The position numbers were made by a program, and so were the translations under genes. Below, piece after piece: positions 1 to 5,144 of a stretch of 5,144 nt of DNA. Origin of the DNA: Heteroscillospira sp050252415 (lineage in GTDB: Bacteria > Bacillota > Clostridia > Oscillospirales > Oscillospiraceae); assembly GCA_050252415.1 (NCBI GenBank), contig JBFWKZ010000147.1:1-5144 (forward strand), written 5' to 3'. The notes under the pieces were generated by a model that searched no databases, was not told the DNA's origin, and was given only the letters and a program-made list of their open reading frames with translations. Numbering within the stretch: the stretch's first letter is position 1; every line of letters begins with the position of its first letter.

Positions 1-1
1 G

Positions 2-2461
2 GTGGAGGACGGTGAAGCCAACAACATTAAATCCGCCAAAAAGATGGTCGACAAAAGCCGCACCGAGGTGTGGGATGCCCTTGACGTCGTCATCAAAGAA
101 CACCCCGTCATGCTGAACCGTGCGCCTACGCTGCATAGACTTGGCATTCAGGCGTTTGAGCCCGTCCTTGTCGAAGGCCGCGCCATCAAGCTTCATCCTC
201 TGGTCTGCACCGCGTTCAACGCAGACTTCGACGGTGACCAGATGGCGGTGCATGTCCCGCTGAGCGCGGAGGCCCAGGCGGAAGCCCGCATCCTCATGCT
301 CTCGGCCAATAATTTGCTCCGTCCTCAGGACGGCCACCCGGTAACTGTTCCTACCCAGGATATGATCCTTGGCTCTTATTACCTCACTTTCGAGCGCAAC
401 GAGCAGGGAACAGGCAAGGCTTTCAGCTCGCCAAACGAGGCGTTGATGGCCTACAATGAGGGCGTTGTCGGTATCCACAGCCCCATCCGCGTCCGTGTCA
501 CCAAGACCATCGACGGTGTGCAGCAGCAAAAGATTATCAATACCACCGTCGGACGCATCATATTTAATGAGCCTATTCCACAGGAACTCGGCTATGTTGA
601 CCGCACCGATCCTGAGCACGCCTTTGATTATGAGATCGGCTTCCAGACCGGCAAAAAACAGCTTGGCGATATCATTGACCGCTGCATCCACAAATACGGT
701 TTCACCATATCTGCGGAGGTTCTGGATAATATCAAAGCGCTGGGCTATAAATATTCCACTCAGGGCGCTATTACCATTTCAATTGCGGATATGACCGTCC
801 CGGATGAGAAGAAGCAGTTGATTGCCGCTACAGAGAAGAAGATACTCGACATCGAGCGTCAGTTCCGCCGCGGCTTTATCACCGATGACGAGCGCTACCG
901 TCTGGTTGTCTCCGAGTGGGAACAGACCACCAAGGATGTCACCGCCGCGCTTCAGAATTGTCTTGATGAATTCAACCCCATCTACATGATGGCAAACTCC
1001 GGTGCCCGAGGCAGCATGAACCAGATTCGTCAGCTGGCCGGTATGCGCGGACTGATGGCCAATACCGCCGGTAAAACCATTGAGATCCCGATCAAGGCGA
1101 ACTTCCGTGAGGGCCTCTCCGTTTTGGAGTATTTCATCTCATCCAGAGGCGCGCGCAAGGGCCTGACCGATACCGCTCTGCGTACCGCGGACTCCGGTTA
1201 TCTGACCCGCCGCCTTGTCGATGTTTCGCAGGATGTCATCATCCGTGAGGAGGACTGCGGCACGCACGACGGTATCGTTATATCCGCGGTTTATGACAAG
1301 GGCCAGATTGTTCAGTCCTTTGGCGACAGCATCCACGGCCGGTATCCGACCGATAACATCTGCGATCCTCAGACCGGCGAGATCATCTTCGATACGGAGC
1401 ATATGCTCATGAACGAGGACGCTCAGATCCTTGAGGCGCATGATATCCATGAGGTCAAAATCCGCAGCGTGCTCACCTGTGATGCAAAAAGCGGCGTATG
1501 TGCTCATTGTTACGGTATCAACCTTGCCGCCGGCAAGCCGGTCAATGCCGGCGAGGCAGTCGGCGTTATTGCGGCACAGTCCATTGGCGAGCCGGGTACC
1601 CAGCTCACCATGCGTACCTTCCATACCGGCGGTATCGCCGGTGACGATATCACGCAGGGCCTTCCCCGCGTTGAGGAACTGTTTGAGGCGCGTAAGCCGA
1701 AGAAAATGGCACAACTTGCCGAGATATCCGGCCGTATATCCGTTGAGGACACCAGAAAGAACGCCATGTCCGCCGTTACCATCACCAATGAAAAAGATGG
1801 AGACACCAGAGTTTATCAGTTGCCTTACGCCAGCCTGCTTGTCACTGATGGGCAGATGGTTGAGCAGGGAGAGAAGCTTACACCGGGTGCGCTGAGCCCG
1901 CATGATGTTCTTCGCGTCAGCGGCATTTCGGCCTGCCAGAACTACCTCATTCAGGAGGTACAGAAGGTTTACCGGCAGCAGGGCGTTGACATCAACGATA
2001 AGCATATCGAGGTCATTGTTCGCCAGATGATGCGCAAGGTGAGAGTTGAGGAGCCCGGCAGCACCGCACTCCTTTCCGGTTCCGTGGTCGACATCAGTGA
2101 ATTTAAGAGCGAATACCGCGCTATTAAGGCACGCATCGATGCGGGTGAGGAGGGATTGCAGCTTCCCACTTATACCCAGATCCTTATGGGTATCACCAAG
2201 GCCTCTCTGGCCACCGAGAGTTTCCTTTCCGCCGCATCCTTCCAGGAGACCACGCGGGTGCTCACCGAGGCCGCCATCAAGGGTAAGGTTGACCATCTGG
2301 TCGGACTTAAGGAAAATGTTATTATCGGTAAGCTGATACCCGCTGGAAGCGGCCTTGCCGCCTATCGTAACTTTGACTGTGAAGTCATTGATCAAAAGGA
2401 CACTCAGCCTGAGGCCTATGTAGACCTTTCCGCCCTTGTCGGCAGAAACAATGCGCTGTAA
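2..2461 (+). CDS. rpoC: DNA-directed RNA polymerase subunit beta-prime, C-terminal 819 residues (5' end cut by window)
   Basis: Beta-prime forms one side of the polymerase active-site cleft and holds the catalytic magnesium. Counting from the first complete codon, the catalytic loop NADFDGDQ is at residues 73-80 (D75, D77, D79). The F-loop region (GARGSMNQIRQLAGMRGLM) is at about 334-352 and the bridge helix at about 366-405 (ANFREGL to YLTRRL). The second zinc site is C419, C493, C500 and C503. The trigger loop is around TQLTMRTFHTGG (533-544), with M537, R538 and H541 matching the NTP-contacting residues of E. coli. It continues directly into ITQGLPRVEELFEARKPKK, so the large insertion found there in Proteobacteria is absent. 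The C-terminus (ITKASLATESFLSAASFQETTRVLTEAAIKG, starting at 731) is complete and ends in TAA. By comparison with Bacillus-type proteins of about 1200 residues, roughly 370 N-terminal residues (zinc site 1, clamp, lid, rudder) lie outside the window. The initial GTG is not a start codon. rpoB is expected upstream. Identification is certain. Confidence 0.98.
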   Translation: MEDGEANNIKSAKKMVDKSRTEVWDALDVVIKEHPVMLNRAPTLHRLGIQAFEPVLVEGRAIKLHPLVCTAFNADFDGDQMAVHVPLSAEAQAEARILMLSANNLLRPQDGHPVTVPTQDMILGSYYLTFERNEQGTGKAFSSPNEALMAYNEGVVGIHSPIRVRVTKTIDGVQQQKIINTTVGRIIFNEPIPQELGYVDRTDPEHAFDYEIGFQTGKKQLGDIIDRCIHKYGFTISAEVLDNIKALGYKYSTQGAITISIADMTVPDEKKQLIAATEKKILDIERQFRRGFITDDERYRLVVSEWEQTTKDVTAALQNCLDEFNPIYMMANSGARGSMNQIRQLAGMRGLMANTAGKTIEIPIKANFREGLSVLEYFISSRGARKGLTDTALRTADSGYLTRRLVDVSQDVIIREEDCGTHDGIVISAVYDKGQIVQSFGDSIHGRYPTDNICDPQTGEIIFDTEHMLMNEDAQILEAHDIHEVKIRSVLTCDAKSGVCAHCYGINLAAGKPVNAGEAVGVIAAQSIGEPGTQLTMRTFHTGGIAGDDITQGLPRVEELFEARKPKKMAQLAEISGRISVEDTRKNAMSAVTITNEKDGDTRVYQLPYASLLVTDGQMVEQGEKLTPGALSPHDVLRVSGISACQNYLIQEVQKVYRQQGVDINDKHIEVIVRQMMRKVRVEEPGSTALLSGSVVDISEFKSEYRAIKARIDAGEEGLQLPTYTQILMGITKASLATESFLSAASFQETTRVLTEAAIKGKVDHLVGLKENVIIGKLIPAGSGLAAYRNFDCEVIDQKDTQPEAYVDLSALVGRNNAL

Positions 2462-2495
2462 TACTTGGCGCCCAGAGATATTTCAATATGTTGAT

Positions 2496-2531
2496 AAAAA
2501 GAATATGAGGGGTACTGAGTACCTCTCATAT
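2496..2531 (-). terminator. 13-bp hairpin with T-run on the minus strand; probable terminator for the minus-strand genes
   Basis: Arms 2503-2515 and 2519-2531 pair over 13 bp with a three-base TGA loop; the only non-Watson-Crick position is G2510 against T2524. Read on the minus strand, the stem is followed by TC and then five T (complement of 2496-2500), a reasonable intrinsic terminator for transcripts leaving the reductase gene, although on that strand the odd position becomes a C/A mismatch. Read on the plus strand, the stem pairs fully with a G-U wobble but is followed by CATAGACTG, a poor U-run. It lies 41 bases after the rpoC stop and would form the first fold of the rpoC 3' untranslated region. 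Confidence 0.5.
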
Positions 2532-2558
2532 CATAGACTGCCAAAAAAGCCTCACAGA

Positions 2559-2582
2559 GTTTTGCCGTGACTGCGGCGAAAT
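2559..2582 (+). other. Weak stem-loop in the rpoC 3' untranslated region
   Basis: Arms 2559-2567 and 2574-2582 pair over 9 bp around a six-base loop, with wobbles T2563/G2578 and G2559/T2582 and a GCCG/CGGC core. No T-run follows on the plus strand. On the minus strand a run of six T (complement of 2543-2548) lies ten bases beyond the stem. An alternative minus-strand fold, GCC plus TCAC pairing with GTGAGGC across a four-base bulge, would abut that run directly and could act as a weak terminator. Both folds are low-stability and the second is speculative. Confidence 0.3.
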
Positions 2583-2589
2583 AAAATGA

Positions 2590-2630
2590 AAGTATTTTCG
2601 GGCACGGCGTGAACGTGCCCGAAAATACTT
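2590..2630. other. Perfect 17-bp inverted repeat with 7-base loop
   Basis: Arms 2590-2606 and 2614-2630 are perfect reverse complements around the loop GCGTGAA. The core GGGCACG/CGTGCCC is GC-rich, and the outer part is AAGTATTTT on the left and AAAATACTT on the right. Intrinsic terminators normally have A on the left and T on the right of the GC core, so this is the reverse arrangement: neither strand has a U-run after the GC stem. It would fold very stably in RNA or extrude as a cruciform. It may be a 3'-end stabilising hairpin or a protein-binding palindrome; the function is unknown. Confidence 0.6.
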
Positions 2631-2643
2631 CTCAGGCTGCTGT

Positions 2644-2680
2644 GCGCCGCATTGTCCACCATAAGCGGACGATGCGGCGC
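2644..2680 (+). other. 14-bp GC-rich stem-loop with 9-base loop
   Basis: Arms 2644-2657 and 2667-2680 pair over 14 bp (GCGCCGCAT at the base), with one T2653/G2671 position that is a U-G wobble only in plus-strand RNA. The loop is ACCATAAGC. The plus strand continues TTAGTCTGTC, which is not a convincing U-run. It is a strong RNA fold in the rpoC 3' untranslated region and could cause pausing or protect against exonucleases; it is not a standard terminator. Confidence 0.5.
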
Positions 2681-2716
2681 TTAGTCTGTCGTAAAAGTCC
2701 TTTTGCCGTTTATAAG

Positions 2717-2798
2717 GTTTGACTACACCGAAGGGTCCGGTACGCGTTTACGCGTACCGGACCCTTCGGCAGGTTAGAGCCTCAGTCAAACAATTTTT
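2717..2798 (+). terminator. Composite hairpin: perfect 19-bp inner stem inside an 8-bp outer stem, followed by a T-run
   Basis: Inner arms 2728-2746 and 2751-2769 are perfect 19-base complements around the loop TTTA. Outside them, GTTTGACT (2717-2724) pairs perfectly with AGTCAAAC (2784-2791), leaving an asymmetric internal loop of 3 and 14 bases. The outer stem is followed by AA and five T (2794-2798), which suits a terminator for plus-strand transcription. The last T residues overlap the stop codon of the convergent reductase gene (2797-2799). On the minus strand the structure begins five bases after that stop but is followed by CTTATAAAC, a poor U-run. The inner stem by itself lacks a U-run on both strands. 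Confidence 0.5.
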
Positions 2799-3735
2799 AT
2801 GTGTCGAACCTGCCCGCATTTTTCTCTTCAAGGACCTTAATACAATGGTAAATAAGCACATTGTACGGTACTGGAATGCCATATTTTTCGCCCAGGTGTA
2901 TCATGGTGCCGGAAAAAATTTCAACTTCGGTTGGGCGTTTTGCCTCAATATCCTGCAGCATCGAGGTCTTATTTGTCGGGATGAGCGCTTTTAAGAGCTC
3001 GTCATGCTTTTTGATATTTTCTGCGGTGATCTCAATTCCTTTTGCATGTGCTACGGCAACAACCTCATTTCCGAGAGCATGGCGGACAAAATCAGCAGAT
3101 GGGCTGCATCCGTTCCATGCCTTATAGCATAGTCCAAGCACGGCCGAAGTCTGGTTCTCACTGACATTTATCATATATTTCAGCCAAATCGCCTTTACCA
3201 TATCTTTGGGGATATTGACATGGATGCCCGCCTTTTCAAAAAGCTCCTTTATCATACGGACTCTGGGAGAGAGTTCTACATTTTTCTTTTCACCAAACTG
3301 AATGTATGAAACGTCGGGGTCAAAACGGCTGATATTTCCCTGCATAACGACGCTGACCATCATCAGCGAGTAGAGAATATTATTGGCATCATACATTTCG
3401 GCCACGACCTCTTCAGCTTCAACGCCGTTGAGTGGCGCGATAATGATCGTGTCCGGACCGATTTGATTTTTCATATCGGCCATCGCCGCTCGAAGTCCCA
3501 TAAATTTGGGGATAATGATAGCAAGGTCTGCATAATCGGTCTTTGCCTCAGGCTCGATGACGTTAAAGAAAAAGGGCTTACCGTTAGCAATGACACCGTC
3601 ACGTTCGATGCGCGTTTTCCGTTCGCCGCCGGCAATGATACGAAGGTTATCACCCAGAACGGTTTGAAGGCTGGTGGCGATGTAAGAGCCGATCGCTCCA
3701 AGCCCAATAATGGAAACCGTGTTTATCTTATCCAT
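2797..3735 (-). CDS. panE: Ketopantoate reductase family protein (probable 2-dehydropantoate 2-reductase)
   Basis: This 312-residue cytoplasmic enzyme is of normal length for the PanE/ApbA family, which uses NADPH to reduce 2-dehydropantoate to pantoate in pantothenate and coenzyme A synthesis. The N-terminal Rossmann fold carries GLGAIG at residues 11-16, with a likely cofactor-selecting stretch GGERKTR at 36-42. The family NG motif (LNGVEAEEV) is at 102-110. The C-terminal helical domain holds WLKYMINVSEN (184-194); K186, N190 and N194 line up with the catalytic lysine and substrate-binding asparagines of the E. coli enzyme. RPTEVEIFSG (267-276) supplies the conserved acidic residue, E270. 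The ATG at 3735 is supported by an AAGGAG site four bases upstream. It lies 43 bases downstream of the diguanylate cyclase gene on the same strand and converges on rpoC. No other pantothenate genes are visible, and the family includes paralogues acting on other 2-keto acids, so the family is firm but the substrate is inferred. Confidence 0.88.
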   Translation of the reverse strand: MDKINTVSIIGLGAIGSYIATSLQTVLGDNLRIIAGGERKTRIERDGVIANGKPFFFNVIEPEAKTDYADLAIIIPKFMGLRAAMADMKNQIGPDTIIIAPLNGVEAEEVVAEMYDANNILYSLMMVSVVMQGNISRFDPDVSYIQFGEKKNVELSPRVRMIKELFEKAGIHVNIPKDMVKAIWLKYMINVSENQTSAVLGLCYKAWNGCSPSADFVRHALGNEVVAVAHAKGIEITAENIKKHDELLKALIPTNKTSMLQDIEAKRPTEVEIFSGTMIHLGEKYGIPVPYNVLIYHCIKVLEEKNAGRFDT

Positions 3736-3739
3736 AATT

Positions 3740-3745
3740 CTCCTT
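3740..3745 (-). promoter_or_regulatory. Shine-Dalgarno site AAGGAG for the reductase gene
   Basis: Read on the minus strand, AAGGAG is followed by AATT and then the ATG at 3735. The full match to the anti-Shine-Dalgarno sequence fixes this start. The four-base spacing is on the short side but workable. Confidence 0.8.
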
Positions 3746-3754
3746 ACCTTTATG

Positions 3755-3782
3755 TTTATAATTATTGGATTTTAAAAATCAA
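3755..3782 (-). promoter_or_regulatory. Possible sigma-A promoter for the reductase gene
   Basis: On the minus strand TTGATT (3782-3777; 4 of 6 to TTGACA) is separated by 16 bases from TATAAA (3760-3755; 5 of 6 to TATAAT). The -35 element overlaps the stop codon of the diguanylate cyclase. Transcription would start near 3748, giving a very short leader that barely contains the Shine-Dalgarno site. The region is AT-rich, so chance matches are likely; cotranscription from upstream is an equally good explanation. Confidence 0.3.
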
Positions 3783-5144
3783 ATATTTTTCATCTTACGC
3801 TTTTTCCGGTACATATCCTGATCTGCCTGATGAAAAAGGTCGTTGAGTGTGAAGCCGTTGGGAAAGGGAATATCCATGGCGGCATATCCTATCGCTATAG
3901 AGACAGGCTCTATGCCGGGGTTCCCGTTGTTATAGCAGTCGATAGACTGCTGTAATTTTGAACGATATTCTTCGGCATTTATTTTTGTATTCGGTATTAT
4001 CAGGGCAAATTCATCGCCGCCGATGCGGTAACAGTCGCCGATTTTCCGGCATGTCTCCATGATACAGGAGGCGATAGCTCTTATTTGCTTATCGCCGACA
4101 TCGTGTCCGTGGGTATCATTGACCTCTTTTAGATTATTCATATCGCCGACGATTATTGTCAGGCGCGAATAGGACAACATCTCATCGGCAATGCTTCTCA
4201 TACGTATTTCAAATGCGGCCCGGCTGCCAAGCTGCGTCAGAGAATCAAGATAGGCCATAGATTTGTACACTTGAATTTTTGTATATTCCTGAAGATTTTC
4301 CCAAGATTTTTTAATGGACAGCAATATGAGTATCAACACAAAGCCAACCATTCCATAGCGGAAAAAATGCGCGTAATTGGATTGGCTGTTCATATAGTAT
4401 CGAAACATCGCAATAATGGACATGAGCATCAAAATGCCTTCTGCGAGCATTACTCCTCTGGCATATTCGGGGTCATTATGAAAGCTTCCTCTTATCAGTT
4501 TGACGGACAGATATAGGAAAACGATTACGATAATGCCATGCGTCACAGGCAACATTTGCCTGAAGTCGGCGTAGCCGAGAAGAAATAAGAGGGATTGTAC
4601 AGCAACATTGATCAACAGTAAAATTTGTAATATAAGCACACCTGTATGCGTGGTGCCGCAGCTGTAGCTTACAATTGAGAGAAAGGGTATGGCTAAAAGC
4701 ATAAAGGCATAAAATGAGATCAAAATTATAAGATAGCTGTTGGTAAAAATAAATTGCGGCAAAACCGAATCCGTATAAAGCCATATCGAGGTCAATAGAA
4801 CGAATATACCGATATCGAAGAAAAGGGAATACATGCTTAGCTGACATTTCCATTTGCAGTAGAAATAGGCAACAAATGCGATAATGATAATGAAGAGGGA
4901 GAAGATAAGGTATGCTATCAGACCGCAATTTTCACATATGATCGTGCCTAAAACATCACTCTCTGTACCAAGGGAAAATCCATCCGCCTGAAGAAATTTA
5001 CCGGATGGCGATTTAAATTTGACGGTAATTTCCTGCCCGCCGTACTCAGCCTTAAGATGAACGAGACAGCCTGCATTGCCCAGAAGCAAAAGGCTGTTAC
5101 TGTCATTGTCGTAGCCATAACGATAAATAACTTTTTTGTCAATT
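3779..5144 (-). CDS. Membrane sensor diguanylate cyclase: extracytoplasmic domain, about seven membrane helices, GGDEF (N-terminus cut by window)
   Basis: GGDEF enzymes make the second messenger cyclic di-GMP from two GTP. The reading frame stays open to the window edge, so the TTG at 5089 is internal. Numbering from the first full codon (5143-5141), 454 residues are visible. Residues 1 to about 70 look like the end of a beta-rich extracytoplasmic domain (GGQEITVKFKSPSG, then GTESDVL). About seven hydrophobic segments follow, near 75-95, 104-122, 136-158, 167-189, 201-217, 231-247 and 262-277, resembling 7TMR-DISM receptors. After a short linker the GGDEF domain begins at DSLTQLGSR (300-308), with metal ligand D334 in DMNNLKEVND and the intact active-site GGDEF at 375-379; it ends in the typical ADQDMYRKK. 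The product-inhibition site RxxD is RKIG (366-369), so it lacks the aspartate. The catalytic domain is complete and looks active. The ligand is unknown. The gene ends in TGA, 43 bases before the reductase gene. Confidence 0.9.
   Translation of the reverse strand, partial: IDKKVIYRYGYDNDSNSLLLLGNAGCLVHLKAEYGGQEITVKFKSPSGKFLQADGFSLGTESDVLGTIICENCGLIAYLIFSLFIIIIAFVAYFYCKWKCQLSMYSLFFDIGIFVLLTSIWLYTDSVLPQFIFTNSYLIILISFYAFMLLAIPFLSIVSYSCGTTHTGVLILQILLLINVAVQSLLFLLGYADFRQMLPVTHGIIVIVFLYLSVKLIRGSFHNDPEYARGVMLAEGILMLMSIIAMFRYYMNSQSNYAHFFRYGMVGFVLILILLSIKKSWENLQEYTKIQVYKSMAYLDSLTQLGSRAAFEIRMRSIADEMLSYSRLTIIVGDMNNLKEVNDTHGHDVGDKQIRAIASCIMETCRKIGDCYRIGGDEFALIIPNTKINAEEYRSKLQQSIDCYNNGNPGIEPVSIAIGYAAMDIPFPNGFTLNDLFHQADQDMYRKKRKMKNI

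Larger units (their letters stand above)
2462..2796. other. Convergent intergenic region with five successive stem-loops, no gene
   Basis: These 335 bases separate rpoC (+) from the convergent reductase gene (-). I see no credible reading frame: the only small ATG frame near the start (from 2488) stops after six codons. Most of the interval is taken up by inverted repeats at 2503-2531, 2559-2582, 2590-2630, 2644-2680 and 2717-2791, each with a different sequence, so this is not one repeated element. The likely role is a transcription-termination and 3'-end zone shared by both converging transcripts. Most of the stems lack the GC-stem-then-U-run layout of a standard intrinsic terminator. Confidence 0.8.

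Noticed and set aside
2..4. GTG at the left edge as an rpoC start
   Set aside because: Beta-prime needs about 370 more N-terminal residues; the codon is internal.
1431..1895. Plus-strand frame of 154 codons inside rpoC
   Set aside because: Out-of-frame shadow of rpoC with proline-, serine- and arginine-rich low-complexity translation and no recognisable domain.
1139..2395. Open frame of 418 codons on the minus strand opposite rpoC
   Set aside because: It lies entirely antisense to strongly conserved rpoC codons and shows no recognisable domain. Long antisense frames are a common by-product of GC-rich third positions in this gene.
2693..2705. Short AAAAG/CTTTT inverted repeat
   Set aside because: The loop would be only two bases with an AT stem; too weak to call a terminator.
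2719..2994. Plus-strand 91-codon frame starting in the large hairpin
   Set aside because: It runs through the 19-bp inverted repeat and then antisense to the reductase; it is a shadow with no recognisable content.
5087..5089. TTG as the start codon of the diguanylate cyclase
   Set aside because: The same frame is open upstream to the window edge and the 18 extra residues read as a continuation of the extracytoplasmic domain; the protein is simply cut by the window.
4948..5142. Minus-strand 64-codon frame starting with a signal-peptide-like sequence
   Set aside because: It overlaps the cyclase in another frame. The hydrophobic start is suggestive, but the rest is unlike a secreted protein and the cyclase frame explains the DNA better.

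Overview
The window holds the 3' two thirds of an RNA polymerase beta-prime gene on the plus strand, a 335-base intergenic stretch packed with long inverted repeats, and two minus-strand genes converging on it: a ketopantoate-reductase-family oxidoreductase and a membrane-bound GGDEF diguanylate cyclase that runs off the right edge. It suggests a Firmicute of the Clostridia type, perhaps a gut Oscillospiraceae/Ruminococcaceae relative. The reasons are that beta-prime lacks the large trigger-loop insertion of Proteobacteria and continues with a Firmicutes-like sequence after the trigger loop, that the one visible ribosome site is a full AAGGAG, and that the cyclase is a multi-pass membrane type common in Clostridia. 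Genus cannot be fixed from sequence alone.

Layout: 2-2461 is rpoC (+), missing its N-terminus at the left edge. 2462-2796 has no gene but contains five stem-loops: 13 bp at 2503-2531, a weaker one at 2559-2582, a perfect 17 bp at 2590-2630, 14 bp at 2644-2680, and a perfect 19 bp at 2728-2769 enclosed by a second 8-bp stem at 2717-2724/2784-2791. Only the first (read on the minus strand) and the last (read on the plus strand) have a T-run in the right place for an intrinsic terminator. 2797-3735 is the reductase (-). 3736-3778 is a 43-base AT-rich spacer holding its ribosome site and the -10 of a possible promoter. 3779-5144 is the diguanylate cyclase (-), open to the window edge.

The two minus-strand genes are probably cotranscribed, since the short gap has no terminator, although the reductase may also have its own promoter. 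I see no pathway link between them. The rpoC transcript ends at this convergent junction, so rpoC is the last gene of its operon here, unlike the common arrangement where ribosomal-protein and elongation-factor genes follow. No mobile element, CRISPR array, tRNA or rRNA was seen. The clearest candidates for something unusual are the cluster of strong non-canonical hairpins downstream of rpoC and the sensor architecture of the cyclase. I did not find a convincing wholly new multigene system.
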